From: Ophiothrix spiculata
Taxonomy: Eukaryota > Echinodermata > Ophiuroidea > Amphilepidida > Ophiotrichidae
Length of the DNA: 40,875 nt
Assembly (NCBI GenBank): GCA_000969725.1
Contig: JXSR01S045434.1
Strand: one strand, 5' to 3'
The notes under the pieces were generated by a model. It did no database searches and was not told the DNA's origin. It saw only the letters and a program-made list of their open reading frames with translations. Of this stretch, positions 11,464 to 22,971 are shown piece by piece (the first letter of the stretch is position 1; every line of letters begins with the position of its first letter). The position numbers and the translations under genes were made by a program.

Positions 11464-12074
11464 GGCCAAAGAAAAAGAAAGGTTTGTCTCAAAAACCATT
11501 TGCAAAAACGCTATGCGATTTTTTATTTTTTATAGAAAAATAGCTATGCGGTATACATGATTCTTTTTTTCTTTTTTTTTTTACGTTCTAAAATTTTGAT
11601 CGCCCAACTTACGTGTGTGAAGTCACCGCCACCGTCACTCAACATGTATGCGGTAGACGAAAACACGAAACAAAAAAGTTATAAACAAATAAATCTCGCT
11701 TGAATTTAGAATAAAATTACTAAAAATCGCAATGATTCAGTGGATTTATCTTGCATATTGTCTCCGTATTTTGCAGTGTTTTGTTCATGAGATCACCATT
11801 TTGTTTTGACCTTCCCAGCATGTAAAGCGTGTATACATGGTTTGCTGGTACGCAAAACACCGGGTACAAATAAAAAAAGAAGAAGCTGCCACGAATCATT
11901 TAGCTTCGGTTGCCATAGACATTAAAAGAAACTTGGACGATTGGTCGGTCGCTGGATTACTATCAAGGAAAAAAAAAAGGGGGGGCCAGCGCGTAGGTCT
12001 ACGCGCTAAATCCACTTTCACATAGCAATGCACGCAGGTTTCTGAGACAAATCTTTTTTTTTTTTTTTTTGGCC
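11464..12074. mobile_element. 611-bp TTA-flanked element with inverted ends (Harbinger-like MITE), private to copy A
   Basis: The left end reads GGCCAAAGA then an A-rich run then 'ggtttgtctcaaaaacc'; the right end is its inverted match, 'gcaggtttctgagacaaat', a long T run and GGCC. The ends are flanked by TTA on both sides (11461-11463, 12075-12077). Copy B has an uninterrupted site at about 25378, confirming a recent insertion. A 3-bp TWA target duplication with G-rich ends is typical of PIF/Harbinger elements; that class call is inference. Inside is a less AT-rich stretch ('acgtgtgtgaagtcaccgcc') and a 62-codon ORF at 11837-12025 that I do not recognise and that includes an A/G homopolymer. 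No transposase motif is visible, so it is non-autonomous. Confidence 0.75.
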
Positions 12075-12079
12075 TTAAA

Positions 12080-13837
12080 CATTTTGAATATCAATAGCTC
12101 TGCTAATGAAAAAAATGTTGATAAGAAGTGGCCTAGAAGCATAAACAGGAGAGCAAAATCGGTTCACGATTAACATATTTTTCTGTGCATTTATATTATC
12201 AAAATTTAAAAATGATAAGATTTGTATTCCCTTCATTGAGAATGTTGCTAAATTCACCCAGTACATTTCAAATAGAGCAGATATTAAACATTGTAAGAAG
12301 GTGGTTTTAAATCTGAAATCAGCCCATTTTGATGCAAAGACATCTCAAAATGTATTAGATTAGTGAGAATATCCCCCAGCCTAAACCCTTTGAGGAAACA
12401 CATATGCAGATCTTTCCCCTCTGTGATACTGTTTGAGTTATTCATGAAAGTGGCTTGATTTCATTTCTTTGAATGTTATTATTGAAATAATTCAGTTTTC
12501 TCTTTAGATATTGTTTAGCTGGCAACACAAATTTATTAGCAGTATTAACCTGTATTTCATTGTAATTGGCTATTCCATAAACACTTTATGTTACAAAAAT
12601 CTATATTATCTAATTCTATACCTTTGAACCTGATTTCAAAGTAAGTTGAAGTTTCATAAAAGTGTTATTTATAAATTGAATTCCAATAGGGTGGTTGAAC
12701 ACAGCTTTAGTGTCAATTCGATCATTATTTATTGATATTTCTGCTATCTTGTCTCAAAATACCATCTTTCCCTATTTATACTTGTTTTTTACAACATCCT
12801 GTGGTACTCTCCTCCTGCGTTAAATCCCAGAAGTATATGACATAAGTTGAATAAGCATGATATTCGGGTGTGTTTAAACCATGATCTGGGGATACTTGAT
12901 TGTTGCAAAATCAGTTCTTCAACTACTGAGTGGGAATAAAGTTTTCAATGTTGGTTATCTCAATGCATTCAAACACTAAACAAGATGGATAATTCTTCAA
13001 TTTTTTGATTTCATCTACAAACAAATAGAATTATCTTGATATCAAGAATAAACTCTTTACTAATGATGAGACAGAGATATGTCATGTCTTTTTTAGTATG
13101 CATTGATTTAATCAAGCCAAATTTTTTTTGTCTCCTATACGTAGATCATTATGATATGCTACAGTGAGCAAATTCTGCCCAGCAAAGTAAACATGCGACA
13201 TATGTGACATTTTGGCATTTTAGCTTTATTGCACAAGTGTGTACTATCAAGTATGTTTATCACATGCTAAACACAATAAGAATTGTTCAAAAAGTGGATT
13301 TTTGGTTTGACAAAATAAAAACACAGCATGTGAAAAATGCATCATCGGCACTAAAATTTCCACGGTCAAAAATTCAAGGTTATTTGTAAGATGACTAAGA
13401 TGCATAAACATCATTTGTTTGTTCATAAATATTAGTATATTTTTGAAAAGTAATAACGCAGTACGTGTAAATTAATCGGAATCTCAAAAAAGTTGAAATT
13501 GCAGAATGTGGCACATGATGTGTTTTTACTTAAGAGGGCAGAATTGTATGTACAAGCTGACAACTGCATCCAACTATATCTTGTGATATAAAACATGATT
13601 AGAATGATTACCTTATCAAGAATATTTTTATTTATACATATACCAGTAAATGTCAGCTAACTACTTACTGAGGTTATAATATTATACTCATGTTGAGTAC
13701 TTGTCAACAATCAAAATAAGTGGCAGTGCTGTATTTCATCAAATAGGTGACCTGCAGTTTAACACTCAGAGCTTGTTGGTTGGCTTAGTACCTGATTACA
13801 TAAGCAGAATGAAACATCCAGTGAATGCAGTAATTTG
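12080..13837. other. Unit interior, no gene
   Basis: Collinear with B 25383-27288, except that about 13140-13340 is replaced in B by a longer unrelated segment (about 26430-26810). All frames are closed at short intervals. Ordinary AT-rich repeat-unit DNA without further recognisable signals. Confidence 0.55.
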
Positions 13838-14290
13838 AACCAGTTTGATTGATGAAACCACAACTCTTGCTTGACTCACGCACACCTAGAGAGTGTTGAT
13901 ATTCATGATGCCAATTATTGCCTTGAACATGATGAGCAAAATGAGATAGCTCCATTCACCACACTCCACAAATAGCTCATAGTACTTTACCTGATCTAAA
14001 CCAATTTGATAAATGAAACCACAGGTTCTAATTTGACCCACGAGTGTTGGTGTTCATGGATTGCAATCTTTGCCTCAGAACATGATGAGCAAAATATGAT
14101 AGCATCATTCACCATCATCCACAAATAGCTAATAGTACTAAACCTGATCTAAACCAGTTTGATAAATGAAACCACAAGTTCTAGTTTGACCCAAACTAGT
14201 GTTGGTGTTTATGTATGCCAATCGTTGCCTCTGACCATGATGAGCAAGATGAGTTAGCTCCATTCATTGTTACCCACAAATAGCTTGATA
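13838..14290 (+). repeat. Tandem repeat of about 155 bp, three copies (copy A)
   Basis: Units start at 13838, 13999 and 14152, each opening with 'aaccagtttgat' or a close variant and 'aatgaaaccacaa', passing 'gtgttggtgttcatgg' and 'catgatgagcaaaatgag', and closing with 'ccacaaatagct'. Spacing is 161 and 153 bp. Copy B has only two units (27289 and 27452), so unit number changed after the large duplication. A minus-strand reading frame is open in some units (serine/cysteine-rich) but is shifted by a 2-bp loss in the first A unit and stopped in the third, so I do not call it a gene. Confidence 0.85.
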
Positions 14291-15319
14291 CTGATAGTAA
14301 AAGGTATATTCTACTCGATCTATTTCCCAAGTAAATGCTATCAGGCAAGACTTTTGCTCAATAGTACAGGCTCTTTGATCTGTCCAATAAAAGCAGGATT
14401 TATTCACTGCCTCAGTAATTGTACCATCTAATCATACGTTTTACAAATGTCCTGACATTTGGGACTTTGTTGGAGCCAATGGGTAATAAATGTACATTAG
14501 CAGATCAGCCATCTCATAATATCATATTTTGAAATAGAATAATGCATTGAAAAAATTGCTTGTTGCCGAATTTTCCTTACAAAAATTCATGAAATTGGAT
14601 AATTATATTTTTGTGTATTGTTTATGTTAGATTACTCTTACTGAAGCACTATGCAATTAGTGTCAAATTACGTTGATGGTTTTATTCTTAAAATATTGTC
14701 CAGAATACCTTCCATTATTTTTTGATATGTATGTTTAGTTTGTGTTAAGTTGAAAATCAAATCAAAAAAGGATAGCACACAAAACATTGTCTCAATACAA
14801 CTTTTGACCACAAATTACAATAATAGTATCCTTTAAGATTCTTGTGGATGTATTTTGAGGTCTACTAACATGCCCAATAACTTGCTCAATGTAACATATA
14901 GTATATTTCCTTCTCAATCCAGGTGCTATTGACTTGTAAAGATTTCAAATCAATGCTGCTTACCATTTTAAGACATAGATACTTTTCTAGTAGCCTGTTT
15001 AAAAGAAACCAAGCCATCTAAAGTTATGGTTAAAAGGAAACAGAGGTACATAGGGTTATAGCCTTAAAAGGAAGTGTATGTATCTAGGATAGATGATTAT
15101 TAAATTCTAAGAAAAGGGATGAAGAGTCATGATTTTAAATTTTAGTAAAACTTTAAGGGATCATAGAGGTAATACCTTAATTTTGTTTACTTTGATAAAG
15201 AATGATTTTTCCTTTGAAACTTTGGAGGACATTTTATAAATAATATAAAAGAGGGAAAAGTCTCATCAAGAATATTCAAATCAATAATTATGTGTTTGCA
15301 TTTTCATCATGGTTTTTAA

Positions 15320-15560
15320 TATGTTTTTATTTTTTAGGTAAAGCCACTTAACATTCTAACCTCCACATGTTTATTTTGTGTACAATTGATACATGCTCTG
15401 TGTTTTGATAAAAAAGGTCTTTTCTATCAGCAGAGCATTTAACATTCATTGTAGATATGTGTGACAGCTATTTTGACAGTATTGCTTAAAATTATAATAT
15501 ACGTATCTAGCATAATCCATTTTTATCTCAACCCCATGAGCAATGGATATCTGTAGCTTG
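15320..15560. other. Segment replaced between copies A and B
   Basis: Flanks match B ('ttttcatcatggttttt' on the left; 'ttttcaaatgattttttt' further right), but the middle has no similarity to B 28615-28960. One copy has gained or lost sequence here. No inverted ends, poly(A) or ORF mark either version as a known element. Confidence 0.5.
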
Positions 15561-17543
15561 TATATATTTCACATCTCAAAACAATGTAAAAAATAGCAAT
15601 CTTAGATCTCCAAAGTCCATATTTTCAAATGATTTTTTTCCAACTGATCCCTCTTGCTCACATCAAATTTAACACTACTATGCCATCAAACTCAACTAAT
15701 ACATTATGTCTTTATAAACTTGTTATACCAGCAATATCTATTGCATGTGGTTTGCTAACATACAGACACTACGATGAAATCTTTGCTTTATTTACTTGAG
15801 GAAATGTAGGTTATGTGGTATATGTAACTATGTATTCGCATCAATGTATTGCTACACAGTCAATTACTACAGATAGATAGATACGCAATTCTATGATTGG
15901 AAGAAAAAGTAGGTTGTCCTTTGTATATCTAGTAAACTGAAATTGGTATTGTGTTACATTGAAGGTGTTGTGACCCAATCACTTTTGGACCCCCACTTTT
16001 CAAAATCTAATTTAAGATTACGATACTGCAAGAATGCACAGATTTGCCAGTGATAACCACCAGATTTTGTTCCATAGATCAGTTGTAACATAGTGACAAA
16101 ATTCTGATCTGAATGCATAATGCTTACTGTCCAGATACTGTTTCAAGTCAGGTGTAACTTAAGTAAGCCGATATCAGATTTATGTGTGAGAAGCAGTAAA
16201 GGAACTCTGATCTGCTTATTGCTTGGGTTGCATACAAGGATGTCACAAAGATTTAGCCTAGGGGAAAGATAGATTATTTACTAAATGTTGATGCAGTTGG
16301 ATATACCAAGCATAGGAATTCAATGGTTGAGATATCTAACAATATTTGATAAGTGTTGCAATGCAGGTGCACCAGCCTTTACAGGCTGTACAGGTTTGAG
16401 GCATTCAAAATGTGGAATTTAGGATATGCCCTCATATCAATCTTATAAGTATGATATAGATTGTTTAAAAGAATAATACTTAATCTTTAATACTTCACAT
16501 GAATTTGATCCATAAATGAACTGAGCCTGATTACTGATCTTCAGCAATTACATTTGTCAAATATCATACATGTACGTTGATGCTGAATCTATTGATCAAG
16601 ACCCATTTCATATGCTTGCATCACTGAATATTGAATCTAATGTGGGTTGTGCAATAAAAATCGTGTTAATTTATACAAATGTTGCAATTAAATGGAAATA
16701 GAACAATATTGTGTTTATAGATTTGATGTCACTTTGCATCAACATTTAAAATTTTGAATCTGAGGTTTAATTTTATATATGAAAACATGCAGTGAATATG
16801 TGTATGTGAAAACTAATCAGTTTGTTGTTGTAACTGCACTAGTGAGTATCAACCTACACAAATGCAGTAGTACACTTTAACCCATCTTCAAATGATATCT
16901 AGAACATTGTATTGTCTGTTTAGATTTCCTTTAAAACTTAAGCTGAAGATATCGATTCAAATTGTGTTCTAAAATTGTATATTCTTCTGTATCATGCAGT
17001 GTTACACTAGTTAATGAAATAGGTTTCCCAATCTTAAATGTCTATGTTGATACTTAAGAAATAGGTTATTTTCTGAATGAATGGCACACATTTCAAAAAC
17101 GGTTTGTTGCGTCTGCCATGTGGGACTATTGTGTTCAAACAAATATTTGAAATTGCATTCAAGAACCAAATTGGTTACACATGGTGGTTTCTGTTTCTAA
17201 TTAGATACCATTTATTAAATTAGATTGAAAACCAATAAGGATTTAAACTTTAATTTAATCTTATATGAGATGTAGTAAAATCTGTTGGTTTTACAATAAG
17301 CATTAATATTTGGTGTGTTTTTAATTTAGAATTAATTGTTTGAATCCATGATTTTAATATAAGCACTTGAAACATTCTAGATGGTGTCTACATTTATATT
17401 TATTTGTTTTAAGTTTCTCTCTCTATCCATAATTGCAAAACATTATGTGGATTTTTTATTTTTGTCTAAGTGTGATTTAATCCAACAGATATCACATACA
17501 GCTGATTATTAAGCTAATTGCATTTTCAAGTCTCTTGTACTAA

Positions 17544-17640
17544 TAGGAGTCTGCTGACATCATGCTATCATCTAATGGGGATTACATTTTACAATGTGAT
17601 TTTAATTAAAACAATATGTTGGTGCTTTCAAGTGTTAAAT
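17544..17640 (+). promoter_or_regulatory. Conserved core of the 1.3-kb module, copy B1
   Basis: Near-identical to the A1 core, with 'gtctgctgacatcatgct' and the invariant GTGATTTTAATTAAAACAA. The cis-regulatory reading is inferred from four-copy conservation and the homeodomain-type centre; no promoter element is seen next to it. Confidence 0.35.
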
Positions 17641-18267
17641 CCAAGAAGAAAAGAAAATGGAAAGTTAATTATGCCTGTATTAATCTTTTACATTTCAAGG
17701 CTTATTACTTTTACTCTTTGGTTTCTATATACTATTATTCAGAACAGGTACGTCTTCTGATGTATGTTTTTTTAGAATTACATCATGGATAAAAGAATAG
17801 AAATCTCGCAAATATGAACTGATAATCCTGAATAGATTTGAACAGATCAATCATATCAGATTTGAATTTATACTTTATTATAATTCTGTCAAGTTAATTG
17901 CACTTAAAAGGGATTGCACATGATAATCTGTGTGTATTAGCACAATATAAAACTGAAATGCACTCAGAGTGAATATGATAATCAATCTTGTTTGACAGGT
18001 AGAAGAATTTGATGAATTAGATGTTATCTCATGATTAAACTTAAAACAAAAAGACTGAATTCTTTTAAGATTTGAATTATCATCAGAATTCTTTTTTTAA
18101 AGGGGGTTGATTTGATCTTTAATATTAAAGTGGGCTTAATTCTGGGACTTTAATCCAACAATTCCTGTAATTGTGTCTTTTAAAGTGATTAGATTTTTAA
18201 CAATAATATCTATGTTAGGGAGTAAATTCATGGTAAGCTAGAGCTTTGAATGAAGTAAGGGTGAAAA

Positions 18268-18528
18268 CATACTCGGCCTCCAAACAAAATTGTTGCTACC
18301 AAACATTTGGTCGTGGCGTAAAAATGACTAGTGACTCAAAACAAAATAACTTCAACACCGAGTTGAGACCAAAGAAAATTACGTGCTAGATTGCACATGC
18401 TATTGAATTGCCATATACATTGGACCAAATGTTTGCTTCCCGTTCATACTTTAAGTTTGATGGCAAATATTTGGTGACGTCACGACCAAATGTTTGGTAG
18501 GAAAAATTTTGTTTGGAGGCCGAGTATG
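18268..18528. mobile_element. MITE with 52-bp terminal inverted repeats, private to copy B
   Basis: Left arm 18268-18319 and right arm 18477-18528 are inverted copies with only a few mismatches; both start CATACTCGGCCTCCAAACAA from the outside and run to 'catttggtcgtg'. The inverted similarity may extend about ten bases further out ('gtgaaaa' against 'ggcaaaat'). The site without insertion is preserved in A near 4670-4682 ('aagaaataatacttgc'). Comparison puts the borders near 18257 and 18544, with AGTA or TA as a possible target duplication. The roughly 290-bp size and lack of any ORF make it a non-autonomous DNA transposon derivative; a TA duplication would suit Tc1/mariner-type activity. 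Confidence 0.85.
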
Positions 18529-18659
18529 ATTTTGCCATAACAGTACTTGCTTGTTATTGAGAATTATTAAAACAATTGATTTTTAAATGAATAAATTGAT
18601 TATTAATTTGTACAGGCTATATATCAAAATATGAGACCAGCATAATAACAGGCTCCTAT

Positions 18660-19240
18660 AACCTTATAAGCACTTCTTTAAGATGCTTTCCAGGACAATA
18701 CTAAAATATTATTCTAATTCATGACATTAATATAAACACTTCAAAAAGTCTATAAAGTGTCTATTTGAATAGGCTTCGCTACATTAAATAGATTGACTTT
18801 TTCACAATCCTCTCAGTATCATATTTGGTTATTTTGTTTTTGCACAAATGTTATTTAATCCAAGAGTTGTATTCTATACAGCTGATAGATACTAATTGCA
18901 TTTCTCCTGTACTAATAAGAGTGTGCTGACATCATGCTATCATCTTATGGGGATTGCATTACTAATGTGATTTTAATTAAAACAAAGTGTTAATGCTTTC
19001 AAATGGGAAACTCAAGTACATTAAAGGGAAAGAAAAGTTTCTTATATTCCTTTTATTCCTTTTAATGTTTCAAATTTTAAAGCTTTACTACTGTTACTAT
19101 TTGATTTTAGAATATTGAAAACAATTCTATTATCAATTCTCTGATGTATGTTTCGTTTTGTGAGCTGTTACATTATGGATAAAAGAAAACAGTCCTACAG
19201 ATATAAAACGATTTGATTATAAGGTGATATGATAACTTTT
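18660..19240 (+). repeat. Module B2: second copy of the 1.3-kb module in B
   Basis: Collinear with A2: 'tttaagatgctttccaggac', 'taatataaacacttcaaa', core 18914-19002, 'gttacattatggataaaaga' and 'gatttgattataaggtgata'. It follows B1 without the SINE and microsatellite segment that separates A1 from A2. Confidence 0.75.
18914..19002 (+). promoter_or_regulatory. Conserved core of the 1.3-kb module, copy B2
   Basis: Fourth copy of the core, with 'gtgtgctgacatcatgct' and the invariant GTGATTTTAATTAAAACAA. It resembles A2 more than B1, as expected if the small duplication came first. Confidence 0.35.
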
Positions 19241-19959
19241 AGCTGGTGAAAGGAGGTAGCTTTTCTAGATATATTTTCTTTATCTGCTAGGTGTTATTCT
19301 AGCACATTGAAGGAGAGTGTGTATGTCCCTAAAATATATGTGGAGCATGTCAAATATCATTCTTTATTAAACAGGCTTAGATTTGTATTTTTTTTCAAAG
19401 CGAAATTGATACATTGCTATATCTTGCAATATGTTGTTCCAATATAGAAAATACCTCGATGATAACAATATTATGACAAATTAAAAAAAAAGGAAAATAT
19501 ATCATATGTAATCAATGCATTTGGAGCAAGCAGATCATTTTTAACTGAAATACCAGTTGTGTCTCTTGAATTCACATGGCATCATATCTTATTTATTTGA
19601 AGTTTATATTCTTACATTGTGAGTTCCCTCTAGATACTAACTACTCTTGGCTCATTTTGTTTTTACACATACAGTAGGCAATATGAAAAAGCCATAATTG
19701 TACATCAATTCCAAGAGAGTTTGCTCTTTAACTGACAATCTAGTTAGAGGAAAAATAAATTATGAGTATGAAATCAAATTAGTGAAAAGACCACATTTGT
19801 CACCTTCAGATTCTCTATGCATTCTGCTTTCACATTATTTTTGTAAGGCAACCTCTCAACAAATATTTAAATCTTCATTTCAAAATATTGCCATGTAGTC
19901 CATATCTATTGCATTATAATCTGATAGAATGGGCAACACCGGAAAAGCTTTGATCATAC

Positions 19960-20100
19960 ATTTCCACCTGGACCTGAGATATTTTTTTCATACCCTAAAG
20001 CTGACACTAGAGATGGATAATTTAATTTTGAATGAAGAATAGAATTGAGAAATATTGTAAATGTGTACAAAGTGGACAATGCTCTGACAATGGCATTGAA
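19960..20100 (+). promoter_or_regulatory. Conserved noncoding block 2, copy B
   Basis: Counterpart of 6728-6870, keeping 'tttccacctggacctgag' and 'agctgacactagagatgg'. It carries a longer T run than A, which excludes shared protein frame conservation. Confidence 0.35.
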
Positions 20101-20411
20101 GCTTGTTTAGTTTAACTAAACCGTAATTATATCATCAAACAGAGTGGTGCACTTGTTGAAATTTAAGATTAGTATTTAATAATTTATTTATTTGTTATAG
20201 GTAAGCTATGATCACATTACCCTTACTTGTGACTACAAATTTGCCAATGGTATACTGACATTTTTAAGCATTTCGTATGAATTTTTTACATTCTACTGAA
20301 AGAGTTTTGCATAATAAGTAATAATATAAAAAATCATCATAATCAGTTTGTAGTTGATTGTACATTGAGTTCATTAATGAACTATTGTAAGTCAAAGAAT
20401 AATTTTATAAC

Positions 20412-21288
20412 CTAATTTATTTCTCCACACATGCATATTACAGTAATTAACATATCAAAAATATTTTCCTAAACTGCTATTAAAAGGGCAATTCACGATC
20501 CACTTTTCACCCTCAAGGTCACCTCTCACAATAAAGTTTTTTAGCTTACAAGAATCCTCAACTGGTATATGCTACAATGCCCAAACCATTCTTGCATATG
20601 CGTTTGCATTTTTGGGAAAAGTGAAAAATGTGTTGTTTTCTAATTATTGTCGGGGCCCCAACAGTAATTACAGCACAGTAGCCTATGAGGATTGTCAAAA
20701 TGCTGAAAAGCTTGTAACTTGAAAGGGAACAGTCATAATCATGTGAAATTTTCAGTAAATGTTTATATTGTACTCTTCATTTTATTAAGCGAGAAAAGTT
20801 GAGAGGTTTGTGTCACATCAAAATCATGAATTGTACCTTTAAGACATTGTGGAGGAGGACTGGGAAATAAACATAAACCTGTTGAGTCCCAGACTCCAAA
20901 TTACTTAAATAGAAAATAAAGAAAATTGAAAAAAACATACCATCCTCCCTTTCTACAATGCAATGACCACAGAATAAAAAGAAAGAAAGGTATGGTTCTT
21001 TAACTGATTTTTTCTATTAAGAAATATATATAAGGCGCAACTGTGTTATAAATACGACAGAGTTATCGGATTCCGACAACCGTTTAAGATAGAAAATACA
21101 TCAGTACCAGAAAATATGAAAATAGTTTGATCCATTTTTATTCTTTAATCAGTCCTACAAAGTAAAATAATGATATTTATCAAACAAAAATTGATTAAAA
21201 ATTATCTTGCATATGAGAAAAACAATGGGTTGTGTCTAGCGGAATCGAACCGATAGCTCTATCGGAAACGTTTCACAGTCGTGCTTAA
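20412..21288. other. Copy-B-only compound insertion
   Basis: Between 'caaagaataattttata' and 'aagttccatgatg' copy B carries about 875 bp where A has only about 35 bp (7283-7318). The insertion holds the TTAA-flanked element at 20484-20838 and a tRNA-like box at its right end. Between them are AT-rich sequence and an oddly CG-containing patch ('taaatacgacagagttatcg', 21051). It is likely nested or successive insertions. Confidence 0.6.
20484..20838. mobile_element. 355-bp TTAA-flanked element with inverted ends (piggyBac-like MITE)
   Basis: Left end AAGGGCAATTCACGAT and right end ATCATGAATTGTACCT are imperfect inverted repeats of about 16 bp. Each is bordered by TTAA (20480-20483 and 20839-20842), the target sequence used by piggyBac transposases. 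It lies inside the B-only insertion and contains 'gtcggggccccaac', a short GC palindrome unusual for the region. No ORF. The family call rests on the TTAA flanks and could change. Confidence 0.65.
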
Positions 21289-21290
21289 GT
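21225..21290 (-). mobile_element. tRNA-like fragment with exact B box
   Basis: On the minus strand GGTTCGATTCC (plus-strand 21241-21251) is an exact pol III B box, preceded by 'gactgtgaaacgtttccg'. There is no recognisable A box, acceptor stem or complete cloverleaf, so it is not a functional tRNA. Its place at the edge of the B-only insertion suggests the 5'-truncated head of a tRNA-derived SINE reading leftwards. A chance B box is possible. Confidence 0.4.
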
Positions 21291-22890
21291 TCCATGATGT
21301 TGGTTGAAATGTTTGTGTATTATTATGATATGAGTATCCATGAGTTGTTTTTGGCTCAATACTTTCAAATTTGTTTCAAAAGACAGTTGGCTCTTATACA
21401 AATTAAATTTAAAAAAACAGCAAGTCAGAAAACCTGTAAGAAAATCTGTTGAATCTGGAGGTTGATGGTCAAGTAATATTAAGCTGATGGACGTTCTAGG
21501 ATTACACTTCACCCTGCTTCTGGTGGTGATATGAAACTGGCAAGTTAAAGTTTGTACAATGCTCATATATAAATTAAGTAAGCTTTTCATTACAAATGGT
21601 AGGAATATTATAGCTAGTGTGTATATTTCTGCAAGATATTTTGAGCATATCCTTTACTTAATTTATAATACTGGTTGTACACGAGATGTACATTTACCTA
21701 CATTTAAGATTACTGCATCGTTAAAACAAAAGAGAACTCGCAGTCCCCTTCCTACAAATCACATAAAAGAAATAAAAAAATCACTTTACGAGTTTTCCTA
21801 GTTCTTTAATTTATGATATCATTTCTATACAGTGTATATGACAAAATGTTGTTAGTATTGTTTGTTGATATAATTTTTGAACTTGTAGATGGTAGCATTC
21901 TTGTAGCAGTTTCTCACACAACCGTACATTTTCAAGGTGATGACAGTCCACCTCTATGCTAGTATGTGTTCACAAATTACTGCCAGAAACTATAACCTCT
22001 TATGATGAATGCAACTTTCTTCTTTTAACATCTACTCAGTAATGTAGATCTGTTTGGACATGTTTGGGAATTTTAATGTACTTCAGGTGTTCATTTTTCA
22101 TTTTCAAAATGAGTGCATATATTCTAGCTTTTCCTTTGGTGTAGTGTATGTGCAACTGTTTCCATTTTCAATTTTCAAATGGAAAGTGACTTTCATAAAT
22201 TGAAAGAAAAAGGCTATTCAAGGATCTATAATGTATCTTAATGAATTATTTAGATAAATCCAAATTATGTGACAAATGTTCATAGATTCATGTAGTGATT
22301 GACATTCAGTCAAAGAATTAGATAGCTATCATCATTTATTTATTGATAGTTGCTTTTATGAGAAAAGTTCCTCTTGAAAACTATTTAAATGGTATGGTAC
22401 AAAAACACATTTATTATTTATTGACCAAGTAATGTGTCAATTGTTGAAATATTTAGACATTTGTTGAAATAAACATGTTAAACTGTCTCTACATTAACGA
22501 ATAGGTTTCATAGCTTCATATTTGGATGGTTCATGATAGTAATATTTGAAATTTTGCTAGTAAAATGGATACTTTAAATTGTCTGTACATTTGATGTGGA
22601 CAAATACTGCTTTTAACCTCATTTTAACTTCATTGTACATAAATACATGTCAAAGATTAATGGGGTCAAAATAGTAATAGTGAAAAAAAAATGTCAAACA
22701 TTAAAATTTCCAAAAATCATACAATATAGAAAAATTATTAAATAGAATACCAATTTTTATGAGTAGATTTATAAGATAATCAGGGCCATGTTTACCTTTT
22801 CCGTCATGTAAACAGCACAGAACTAGTGGACATAGAGGTGTAGGAACACCATTCTGTTAAGTGAAGACTGCTTCAATTAATTGGCCATAT

Positions 22891-22971
22891 AGTTAAAAGC
22901 TATTCTAAGAGAGAAATATCCCAAGGGAATTTAGCAGCTAGATAAACACAGGATCAAATCTTTCACCTGCT
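22891..22971 (+). promoter_or_regulatory. Conserved noncoding block 1, copy B
   Basis: Differs from copy A at a single base over 81. The octamer ATTTGCAT follows at 23000-23007. Because A and B are overall similar, the informative comparison is with C1 (36729-36809), which is as well preserved here as B is. Confidence 0.5.

Larger units (their letters stand above)
3759..17340 (+). repeat. Large tandem duplication, copy A (about 13.6 kb)
   Basis: Copy A is collinear with copy B (17341-31320). Anchor pairs checked by eye include 3766/17349, 4431/17993, 6728/19960, 7319/21289, 8981/22891, 10921/24752, 12080/25383, 13838/27289, about 15875/29245, about 16042/30132 and 17300/31290. The offset moves between about 13.1 and 14.1 kb because each copy has private insertions. 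Identity varies from near perfect in short blocks to heavily gapped in others. At the left end, homology to B stops near 3759, and at the right end A passes directly into the start of B, which is what a head-to-tail duplication predicts. No gene is recognisable inside; the content is small repeats, inserted elements and conserved noncoding blocks. Confidence 0.9.
17341..18600 (+). repeat. Module B1: 1.3-kb tandem module
   Basis: Counterpart of A1 and the first sequence of copy B: 'aatccatgattttaatataa' at 17343 matches 3759. The module landmarks follow in order: core 17544-17640, 'gtcaagttaattgcactta' (about 17889), TTTGACAGGTAGAA (17991) and 'acttgcttgttattgaga' (about 18544). It is interrupted by a private MITE at 18268-18528. 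The 80-codon ORF at 17518-17760 spans the conserved core but is not open in A1, A2 or B2, so it is treated as chance. Confidence 0.75.

Noticed and set aside
11837..12025. 62-codon ORF inside the TTA-flanked element, possible transposase remnant
   Set aside because: No recognisable transposase or DNA-binding motif; it runs through an A/G homopolymer. Kept only as part of the element.
17518..17760. 80-codon ORF across the module core
   Set aside because: Not open in the other three module copies; hydrophobic composition follows from T-rich DNA.
21225..21290. Functional tRNA gene on the minus strand
   Set aside because: The B box is exact but no A box, acceptor stem or full cloverleaf can be drawn.
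21285..21590. 101-codon minus-strand ORF
   Set aside because: Longest ORF in the window but it is not open in the matching A interval (7320-7620) and has no recognisable motif.
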